Positions 56,150 through 64,000 of a stretch of 64,000 nucleotides of DNA are shown piece after piece. A program made the position numbers and the translations under genes. The stretch's first letter is position 1; each line of letters opens with the position of its first letter. The stretch spans positions 120,001 to 184,000 of the forward strand of contig CAJNDT010006192.1 in the NCBI GenBank assembly GCA_905221615.1, in the 5' to 3' direction. This DNA is from Symbiodinium sp. CCMP2592. Lineage: Eukaryota; Sar; Dinophyceae; Suessiales; Symbiodiniaceae. The notes under the pieces were generated by a model. That model saw only the letters and a list, made by a program, of their open reading frames with translations, was not told where the DNA came from and searched no databases.

Positions 56150-56232
56150 TGCGTCTTCCCCCACTGCTCTTCCGTTTCCTTGAACACGACGGGCCCAAGC
56201 AGCTCTTCGCGGAGACGTCGATTGAGCTCTAC
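56150..56232 (-). CDS. candidate exon beside a family-J hairpin
   Basis: After CCAAGTAG|G, where the hairpin arm ends. Reads VELNRRLREELLGPVVFKET then EEQWGKT before a GTGTTTTG donor. 27 codons plus two bases. Confidence 0.5.
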
Positions 56233-56237
56233 CTACT

Positions 56238-56354
56238 TGGAGGACCATGAGACTTAGAAAGCACATTTAAAAGTACCTCAAGTGTGGTTATAGGCAATTG
56301 TCAGTATAGCTACCCTAATAAGTAACCCCAGTAACTAAGTCCCATGATCCTTAA
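56238..56354. mobile_element. hairpin element, family J copy 1
   Basis: Arms GGAGGACCATGAGACTTAG and CTAAGTCCCATGATCCTT (imperfect). Lies between two coding-like islands, so probably intronic. Copy 2 at 62915-63037. Confidence 0.6.
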
Positions 56355-56355
56355 A

Positions 56356-56445
56356 GTAGTGGCGTCGGACTTTTCGAGGGCTCTGATCTCAAAGACAGGC
56401 AGAGGGTCTTTCAATCTGCAGAGGTTTTCGTCCGCAATCCAAACC
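56356..56445 (-). CDS. candidate exon
   Basis: After TGTTTAG|G. Reads VWIADENLCRLKDPLPVFEI, then RALEKSDATTL, running into the family-J hairpin. Donor not resolved. Confidence 0.45.
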
Positions 56446-57567
56446 CTAAACAAGGCTCAGGTTGAGGGGCTGTTCTATTTCTGGCAGTTCGGGCTCGGAG
56501 TTTTGGGAACAACGACTGCTTACTGCTGGCCGATTCCTCATTCGCGCCAGACCCCAGGAAGTGAAGCAGCAATCTTGCAATAGACCACAAGCCAAAATTC
56601 TCTGAGCACATCTTCTGAAACCCAAGACCCTACGGGTTTAGGGTTTAGAGGGCTCAATCCCACATCGACAGTCACTCAAGACGAAGGAAGGACTGGGATC
56701 CCCTGCAGACACCACTCGGTTATCCGGAAGGATGATAGGAACGCCTTTGTCGTCAGGGTCCTGTCCAGGCTGGTTTCCATGGGGCTTGACTTGGATGAGA
56801 GTTTCGAGACTAAGAAGAATAATCCGTAATAAGAAATAGATAACAATAACAATAATAATAACATGAGGCTTGAGGTTTGTGGTGTAACGGGGTTTGCAAG
56901 GCTGCAGAGCTTGGGTGTCTAAGGGCTTGAGGATTTTGTTCCAAACGTGTTTGTCCTTGGGCTGGGGGGTGAGAACACTTGCTTACTTTCGAGCCCCTCA
57001 TTCCTGACTCGACCCTTCCTGCAACCCGAAAACAATAAAATGTGAGACTGTGCAAAAGCTGAACAAACTCGAGCAAAAACCGGTCACGCAACATTGAGCC
57101 CCTGCGAAAGACCTAAAAACCCTATGACACCTTCGTAAAGACCTTAAACGCTAGCCCAACAAAGACCCTAAACAAGTAGACCCGAAACCTAACCCAAGAC
57201 CCTAAAATCAAACCCTAAACCTGCCAAGACCCCTAGCTATCCTCTGTCGTACCCTACATACCCACCGTTACAAGAACTAAGAGCTGCATGAACCTCAACC
57301 ACAAACCACCCAAACAAGAGACCACAACCCAAAAAACCCCAAAACAACGAATATAGGGCCCTACTAATTACCTATAGATACCATTTTGGGTGGCCTTCTA
57401 GTTATAGGACAAAAACCTAGACCTTAAACCCCTAAACCCTAAACCCTAAACCAATAAATAAACCCCCAAAATCCGACTTCACAGGAAACTGTGGACCCTA
57501 AACTTCCTAAACCCTAAACTCCTCAACCCAAAACACCGCCAAGCCGAAATCATGAGAAAATGTGGAC

Positions 57568-57632
57568 CTCGTCTCCACCGGGCTTCGACTTTAGCAGCGC
57601 ATCCGTATCGTCCACCCGGTCGGGACGCCGGA
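57568..57632 (-). CDS. candidate exon
   Basis: Between GTTACCAG| and GAG|GTCCAC. Reads RRPDRVDDTDALLKSKPGGD then E. 16 of 21 third positions G/C. Confidence 0.45.
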
Positions 57633-58179
57633 CTGGTAACGATTTAGGGTTTCGGGTTTAGGGTCAAGCCAATTCGGGTGGCTTAGGGTTGAGGGGTTCA
57701 GGGATTTAGGGTTTGGGGTTCAGGATGTACGGTTTGAAGGTTCAGGGCTCAAGCTGTGAAAGCTCGGGACTTATGGTTCAGGGTTTGGGGTGTTGGGGTT
57801 TAGGGCTTCGGGGCCCTGTAGAGCTGAATAAGGTGTCTCTCGTTGCTATAGGCCTGCTCGTGGTGGGAACTTACATCGGGAGGGGGTGTTCATGATGGTG
57901 CGCCATATATGTATTGCTACCACCACGATCAACACCATCCTCCCTCCTCCTCATCATCGTTGTCACCGTCATCAACATCATCGTCGTCATCACCATCGGA
58001 ATCTCCACAGTTTGTGTTGCTCATGAATCAAAACATACTACATAGATATGTACATATATCTATATATAGATGTAAAGACACATATATGTGTAGATGGCTG
58101 GCTAGCTAGCTAGATAGGCAGACAGATAGATAGATAAAGAGAGAGGCTATTCCTCTTTATCTACTCTACAATAGTCATG

Positions 58180-58517
58180 CATTCATTGATTCATTCATCC
58201 ATCCATCCATCCATCCATCCATGCATCCATCCGTGCGTGCCTGCCGGCCTGCATGCATTCAGTCACTCATTCCTGAGTTTCTCTACTTACGTTGCATGCA
58301 TCTATATATATATAGATATAGATATATATATATATATACATATGTGTGAATGCGTTATGTATGTATGTACGTACGTAGGGATGGATGGATGGATGGATGG
58401 ATGGATGGATGGACGGACGGACGGACGGACGGACGGATAGAGAGAGAGAGAGAGTCCTTGTGTGTATACATATACAGATATAGACATAGATGTACATATA
58501 GACATGCAGAACTACAA

Positions 58518-58561
<44 letters not shown>

Positions 58562-58570
58562 ACACATCTA
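58180..58570. repeat. cluster of ATCC, GATG/GACG, GA and TA microsatellites
   Basis: (ATCC)n at ~58195-58232, (GGAT)n then (GGAC)n at ~58378-58438, a short GA run, and (TA)n at ~58303-58340 and ~58523-58557. Open frames here are artefacts. Confidence 0.85.
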
Positions 58571-58880
58571 CATCTTGGATAGACAGATAGTGAATTAGTT
58601 AGGTAAAAAGATCGTCAGGCAAATAAACATGGATGGATTTGTCTACGAAGGATCAAGGGGATATTGTTTCTAGTTACAAGTCGACAACAAAAAACAAACC
58701 TCTACACACCCTCTTCCAGAGTTTGGGGTTGCATACGAAGGCCGGAATTTAAGCTTTGGAGGGCTTTTGTATTGACTATAAATAAACAAACACACTAAGG
58801 AACCCTGCCCCGATACTCAGCTCCGGTCAGGAACCCGAAAACCTAGTTCTTGGACCTATATAACCGTATTTCTTAGGCCT

Positions 58881-58975
58881 ACCTTAACCCTGAAGAACCT
58901 ACCTGTTTAAGGATTCTATAAGGAAATCATAATAGGGAGCCCTAAAAAGGTACATAGGCTCTTCAGGGTTAAGGT
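58881..58975. mobile_element. hairpin element, family G copy 2
   Basis: Arms ACCTTAACCCTGAAGA and CTCTTCAGGGTTAAGGT. A coding-like minus-strand island ends just to its right. Confidence 0.75.
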
Positions 58976-58997
58976 AAAATTTGGGGAGACCTGGAAC

Positions 58998-59092
58998 CAG
59001 AGGCGCCTTGCACGTTGCGCTTGGCTTCCTGAATGATGTCCTCCGGCGCTTGGATGCACCAATCGTCCTCTTGGAGGCGTTCGGGCCGAGGG
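58998..59092 (-). CDS. candidate exon
   Basis: Between AACGCAG| and |GTTCC. Reads PRPERLQEDDWCIQAPEDII, then QEAKRNVQGAS. With a GC donor in the next exon upstream the two join in phase. Strong codon bias. Confidence 0.5.
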
Positions 59093-59407
59093 CTGCGTTT
59101 TGTTGAGGGGTTTAGGGGTTTAGGGGGTTCAGGGGTTTAGGGTTTAGGGGTGTAGGACTTTAGGGGTTTAGGGTTTAGGGGTTCAGGGGTTTGCTTCGGG
59201 CGTCGGCATTTTTTAATTCTGGTTACCACACTCTTGTTTGCAGTTTCTTACATCCCCGAAACCTAGGCCAACTTCTAGGCACCAAGCATCCGATGTAACC
59301 CGAAGCTTCAGGTAAACTCTACAAAACTCGAAACCCTAAAGCTTACAAACACACCCCAAACCCTTTCATCCGAGAACGCAATTCCTGATTTCTCTTAAGC
59401 CCTGTAC

Positions 59408-59494
59408 ATGCAGGTCCTTGGAGGCGAACAAGTCCACGGACACGTCATCCTCGAAGGGGTTCCTGCTCGAGGCCGGATTCTTCGACACTAGGGC
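59408..59494 (-). CDS. candidate exon
   Basis: After GCTGTAG|G. Reads ALVSKNPASSRNPFEDDVSV, then DLFASKDL; donor either GCATGT or GTACAG. 24 of 28 third positions G/C; the plus-strand reading has no such bias. Confidence 0.5.
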
Positions 59495-59847
59495 CTACAG
59501 CAACTGCAAGAGGGATGGAACCTGATCGACCTGAATTTCTTTAGAAACCAACTAGACACGCTAGCAAGCAGTCAGGATTATTACTGTTGAGTCATCCTAT
59601 CTGCACTGAGCATCCTTGTGCAGCATGCACCACAAGGCATCACCTCACGTTTTGTTGCTTACTTCTCCCCGATCCAACATCAGCTTTGCTACGTAAACTG
59701 CTGCGAGGCACGGCACCTTTCTCGTTTTCAATCGGGTTTTTGGACATCCTGTTCTGACTGTTCTACAATTAGAAGAGGAAGTCTGAGGCAACACATTGCT
59801 GAGTATTCAGGCTTCGGGCTGCCGACGCAGTTCGATTTCTATACTGA

Positions 59848-59950
59848 ACTTAGAACCCTAGCAAAAATTATAATTGTAGCTGATTCTTAGGGATTATAAT
59901 AACCAAAAACTTAAAAGTATTTCTAAGTACCCCTAAGATTTTCCAATACA
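59848..59950. repeat. dispersed ~100-bp repeat, family K copy 1
   Basis: GAACCCTAGCAAAAATTA, then CTTAGGGATTATAATAACCAA, repeated at 60412-60512. No strong hairpin. Confidence 0.6.
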
Positions 59951-59960
59951 GGCAAGCTCA

Positions 59961-60392
59961 TCAGAACGAGAAAGTGGCGATGTTTGATGCACTTGTGATC
60001 GGTCGGCCCTCATGCTTCTCAACCGCAAACACAAAGAGACCCCTTCTTTGGTAGAAGCCGAAATTGCAGAAACAAGCCCTAAACCCTGCCTTAACCCTGA
60101 AGAGCCTACCCTTTTAGGGTTCCCTACTATAATTTCCTTATATAAATCCTTGAAAACGTAGGTTCTTCAGGGTTAAGGTGAACTTTACACCCCCACCCCT
60201 TTGGGAGTCACAGTTGCACTCCTCAGCCCTGGAAGGCTTTCGCAGATGCAACCGACAAATACCGAAAACAAGGGGTCCAGGGTTTAGGGTTTGGGGGCCT
60301 ACAGAATAAGACCGTGTCATTGAACTATCAGCAAGTCGGGATAGCCGGGGACAGCTGCCAGGGCTTCTATGCTCAGGCCTCACGGTTTCCAA
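59961..60392 (-). CDS. candidate exons around a family-G hairpin intron
   Basis: The upstream stretch (to 60184) reads HLRKPSRAEECNCDSQRGGG then VK; the downstream stretch (60096-59961) reads VKAGFRACFCNFGFYQRRGL, then FVFAVEKHEGRPITSASNIA and a TGA. Intron 60097-60183 (GT-AG, 87 bp) joins them in phase (2 + 1). A second frame is also open downstream, so the choice of frame is not certain. The 5' part (METVRPEHRS...) includes telomere-like sequence and may contain another intron. Confidence 0.45.
60089..60180 (-). mobile_element. hairpin intron, family G copy 3
   Basis: Arms CCTTAACCCTGAAGAGCC and GTTCTTCAGGGTTAAGG. Donor GT is at the outer end of one arm and acceptor CTTCAG|G lies inside the other, the same layout as in the family B intron. 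Confidence 0.65.
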
Positions 60393-60519
60393 AGTTCAAA
60401 CCCTCCAGCACCTAGAACCCTAGCAAAAATTAACATTTTAGCTCTTTCTTAGGGATTATAATAACCAACAATTTTAACACTATTTCGAAGTGCCCGTAAG
60501 AAGCTTCTAACTCTCCGAT

Positions 60520-62799
60520 ACCCATACACTAAACCCTAGACCAGACACCCCCCAGCTACTCTAGCTTCTCTCCAATCAACCCCATCTCACACCATCCCAG
60601 AAAAGAAACAAAGAAGGGACCCTTAATGGGGACCCCTACCCTATCATAAGCTATATAATTGTATTTTATAGCCTTGTTAAGGGTATATACCTAGGGGTCG
60701 CAAGCCGCACCAAAACTCGCCTTGCTGAAGCGGGCTGGGGCATGGCGGCCTCTGCGGCCTTCAAAGTTAGGGTTTAGTAGGTTTGGTAGGTTTAGTGGGT
60801 TTAGGGTGTTGGTGGTCCCCCACTGTTTGGCAGGTTTAGAGTTTAGTAGGTTTAGGGTGTTGGGGTTTAGGAAATGGGATTTGGGCATGAAGAACCACAT
60901 TAATCGGAACTGGGTTGAAGTTTTGGTGTAAGACTGATAGCAGGCAACACTAAGGAAGGACGTCATGATAGGGTTGCATCAGACTCATCACAATGCTATA
61001 GCGCTTACGGATTGTCACGAAGGGTTTCCTCTGAATTAAGGATACTACAGAATATTAAGCTCTTGATTCTGGGTGTGTACGAGGGCCCGATTAGAGAGTT
61101 TTCTTGTAGAGCTCCATAAGAGTGTTTTGAACAAGTGTTTGAACCAAATTCGGTGTGCCTGTTTTGGGGGCCACATGGCGTGAGGGTAGAGTTAAGGGGT
61201 GTGGGGCTAGGGGTTGGGATTCGGAGCTGTGGGGTTCCGGCTCAGGAACTCAGAAGATTCGGACATAGCCTGGTGCTTGGTTTGGGTTTCTCTGCTTAAG
61301 TTTTCAGGATGTCGGTCAGTCAAGGAATGGTTCCTTGAGGCTTGGGGCTTAGACCCCGCAAGCCACTTAAGTTTTGGTCCGTAGTGTTCACCCGTTTCGA
61401 TTTGCCCTGTTTAGTTGCACCGCAACACATAACAAACAACAGGAAAGTCATCCTTTGCCATAAGCCACCATACAGCCTCACAGAGGCTCTCATCTAGGTC
61501 GACGACCCTCCACATACCGCAAACCCGGATGCCCACGAACAATTCGAAACTGGCACAGACTGCAAAATTAAATTTGCAGCCTGAAGAATCCTACATAAAT
61601 CCATAAAGCAATTCAAGGCATGTACCTCGATCTGGCCCTTTATTTATGCCCGATTTTTGCAGGGTTTAGGATCCCGGACGCAGGAAGCAAAGCACCCTAA
61701 ATCGCCCTAAACCCTAACAAACCACTATAAGAAGCCTGGTTGCCAGCGCTCACTGGCTCAAGCCAGCTTAGGCTGTAGTTGGTTTAAGGTTTCGGGCGGG
61801 TTAGCCTTTCAGGTATGGTAGTCCCTTCTAGCAATATTAAACGGAGCGCCGGACCCCCTCGTGCAAATTAGGTGTTAACGGGCAGACATGATTTCCGGAG
61901 GATTGGCCCAAGGTGTGTCCATTTTTTGGGGGATGCTTGATAGTAGACGAGGGAAGCGATTAATTAACAAGGAATAGAGACCAAAAGAAAGCCCGAGGCT
62001 ATCAACTCAACAAGAAGACATTAAACTAGAAGAGCCTCGGCACCGCGGCGTGGCGACATCGACATCACCGGCGGCAGCGATACGTGAGGCTGAGCGACAG
62101 GCAGCCCATTTCCAGTTGACTCCAAAAGCCCTTAACTTGGTACCTTTATCAACCTGAAGCCTGTACCTCCAAAGAATGGCCGTACGAGTTGGCTCAGTGC
62201 ATTTGGGGGTGCTGTAAAGCCTCCTCTACTCCAGCTCAGAGCTCACATCTCTGCAAGTGCTACTTCCTGTGGCTTCAATCCCTGGTCCTAAAAACCAGCA
62301 CTCAAAGGCTCTGTGGATGCAATATGAGGCTTTAGTGCAGCATGAATCATGAATGAAGTCTTCGGATTCCCAGAGTGGCGGGGTTTCAGGGCTTCGTGTT
62401 GGCCACAAAGCGCCCCTGAGCTAAAACCCCGAAAACCTGAAAAGCTCTGAAACTCTGAAGCTTACAACCATCAAAGCCTGCAGTCCTAACCCCAAACCCT
62501 GAAGTCTCAAACGGGCCTCCTAAGCCACAACACACACTCCCCTAAAAAATACGATTCTGGAGCCCTACGAACATGCCCAAAGCGAACCCGAAACTCCTGA
62601 AGCACACCGTAACATGAAGAGCGTTTTGGAGCCCCCACGTTAACAACAGCTACAAGTTGGATATATGTAATAACCTTGCAGAATTAAGAGGTACCCTGCC
62701 TTCTTCTTCGGCATGTTTGCTTGGCCGTGCCTGATGAAGCAGCGAGTTTGAAGGCTTAGTAGCAGTCGCTGGAGGTGGTGAGGATTTCGAAGATTTCAG
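60520..62799. other. no gene supported
   Basis: Dispersed TTTAGGG and ordinary sequence. A GC-rich block at 62035-62110 is open on the minus strand (VAQPHVSLPPVMSMSPRRG) but without clear borders. Confidence 0.35.
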
Positions 62800-63210
62800 G
62801 TGAGAAGTTTTGGGCTTGAGATTCTGGGAGTCTTCTGGCTCTGCTGATCAGAGAACGTCCGAAAACCCGAACCCAAGCCCCAAACGCCCCGGACCGAAAT
62901 CTTCTGGAACCTTGCTTGGAGGTTCATGGGACTTAGTAAGTGCAGTTACAAGTACCTTAACTGGGGTTATGAGCAATTATAAGTGTAGTTACCTTACTTA
63001 TTTATAACCCCAATTGCGAAATCCCATGAACCTCCAAACCAAGTGTCGAACCCTTATCAGCAAAACACAACCGAGAGACACCCTTCATGAAGAGGTTTTG
63101 GAGTCTCTGGGAGTCCCTCACGAGAACCCCCCCACTGTCCTTGTGCAGGAGAGGCCCTGCCCAAAGCTGGCCGCCGAAGCCAGAAGGCTGAAAGAGCGGC
63201 ACTAAATGGC
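62800..63210. other. open islands on both strands around a family-J hairpin
   Basis: The 63041-63210 block is open on both strands (minus: VLVRDSQRLQNLFMKG; plus: CPKLAAEARRLKERH). The hairpin 62915-63037 (arms TTGGAGGTTCATGGGA / TCCCATGAACCTCCAA) separates it from a minus-strand island at ~62830-62905 (ISVRGVWGLGSGFRTF). Strand not decided. Confidence 0.35.
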
Positions 63211-63425
63211 TCGGAGCAAATTCGGGTTTGGGGTTTGAGGTTTGGCATTGCGGGTTTGGGGTTGAGGCTTTAGGGCTTAGGAGCTATTGTTTAGCCTCTC
63301 TAGTGGCTGAAACTCTCAGAACCATCAGCAAGGGAAGGCCTTGAAGCTGCAAACAACTTATCATGATGTATATGTATATGAGTCCTGAAGCTCGGACTTG
63401 GGCAGGGCAAACGTCAGCAGTTCTT

Positions 63426-63663
63426 CTAGATGTCAGAACAAGCGCAGTACAACTCCGGTGGAATGGCTTGCAAAATCCGCACTGGAAGCCCTGACCTCCC
63501 TGGGTTCTTGTTAAGGAGATTAACCTAAGTTGCCGTAACAAGGAAACCATACTATTTGCGATAGATCCCGATAACTTAGACGCTTTTCTGGTAACTTCCC
63601 TCAACAAGAACCCAGGACACTGTAAACCCCTATCGCCTCGCATGCTGGGAGGCCGAATTCGGG
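63426..63663 (-). CDS. two candidate exons around a hairpin intron
   Basis: Exon 63621-63663 (after CTTCTAG|) reads PEFGLPACEAIGVY; exon 63426-63499 reads RSGLPVRILQAIPPELYCAC then SDI and TAG. Removing 63500-63620 joins them in phase (1 + 2). Alternative frames are also open downstream. Confidence 0.4.
63500..63620 (-). mobile_element. hairpin intron (121 bp)
   Basis: Arms CCTGGGTTCTTGTT and AACAAGAACCCAGG. On the minus strand it starts GTGTCC and ends ACCCAG, with AG|G acceptor. Confidence 0.55.
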
Positions 63664-63772
63664 CTAGAAGGGTTTCAGGGCTTTCAGCCTTTCACAGAGT
63701 CACTTTCAGCTATGACAGTTAGACCCTTCTCCCTTTCCGAGTCGAACGGTTTGGGGTCTACGGCTTAGGGAT

Positions 63773-63950
63773 CCGCCAGAATTTGCCAACAGATGTGCGA
63801 AATCCGTGGCCCTTTGTTTAATGCGGTATTTACAGGCTTTTGGCTCGGTGGCGGATCACTTCCGCCAGATTTTGCCCGCAGATGTGTGGGATCCCTGTCC
63901 GTAGTTTTAACGCGGTATTTACAGGCTTTCTGCTCGCAGGGATTAGGAGG
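63773..63950. repeat. tandem duplication of ~89 bp
   Basis: CCGCCAGAATTTGCC and GCGGTATTTACAGGCTTT at ~63773-63850 recur at ~63862-63940 with moderate divergence. Confidence 0.7.
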
Positions 63951-64000
63951 ACACCCCTTGCGATTTGTGATTTTGGAACTTATTTGTTATAACAACCTTT

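Noticed and set aside
1..64000. tRNA, rRNA, snRNA or riboswitch
   Set aside because: None recognised by eye; a covariance-model search would be needed to exclude small RNAs.

Overview
The window looks like nuclear DNA of a dinoflagellate. This is inferred from TTTAGGG-type telomere-like repeats throughout, genes all read from the minus strand, AG|G splice acceptors with some GC/GA donors, GC-rich exons, and polyprotein and multicopy gene families that I recall from dinoflagellate gene sets. No database search was possible. A run of exactly 100 N (9377-9476) marks an assembly gap.

Left part (1-9.4 kb): retroelement-type coding sequence on the minus strand. A gap-truncated reverse transcriptase polyprotein (7077-9374) is followed by a spacer with a splice-acceptor-like tract. 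Then come three open stretches in one common frame, separated only by a TAA (5796) and a TAG (3708). They carry a Tpt1/KptA-like RNA 2'-phosphotransferase, a C2H2 finger, and a zinc-finger/SWIM/phospholipase-D-like protein. Together these suggest an RNA-end or nucleic-acid processing module inside a retroelement.

Middle part (9.5-26 kb): three minus-strand genes. One is a multi-exon gene of a multicopy family with faint hAT-transposase-like features (9477-13768), with a 1.2 kb intron filled with CATA repeats. One is a C5 DNA methyltransferase (14223-15833) whose upstream region is repeated three times. One is an unknown gene of about seven exons with short AT-rich introns (19940-22011). An 8-bp motif GGGAGCCT recurs in one orientation only, also inside exons. 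A large inverted TTTAGGG array, a 12-unit ~250-bp satellite, a 121-bp tandem repeat and three hairpins fill the rest.

Right part (26-64 kb): at first sight a gene desert of degenerate CCCTAAA sequence, TA microsatellites and about 25 short palindromic (hairpin) elements. Reading it closely shows many small GC-rich open islands on the minus strand with splice-like borders. At several loci a ~90-120 bp hairpin is exactly what must be removed to join two open frames in phase. I therefore read this part as introner-rich genes with hairpin introns, plus one clearer RRM gene (28103-28756). No tRNA, rRNA or CRISPR array was seen.
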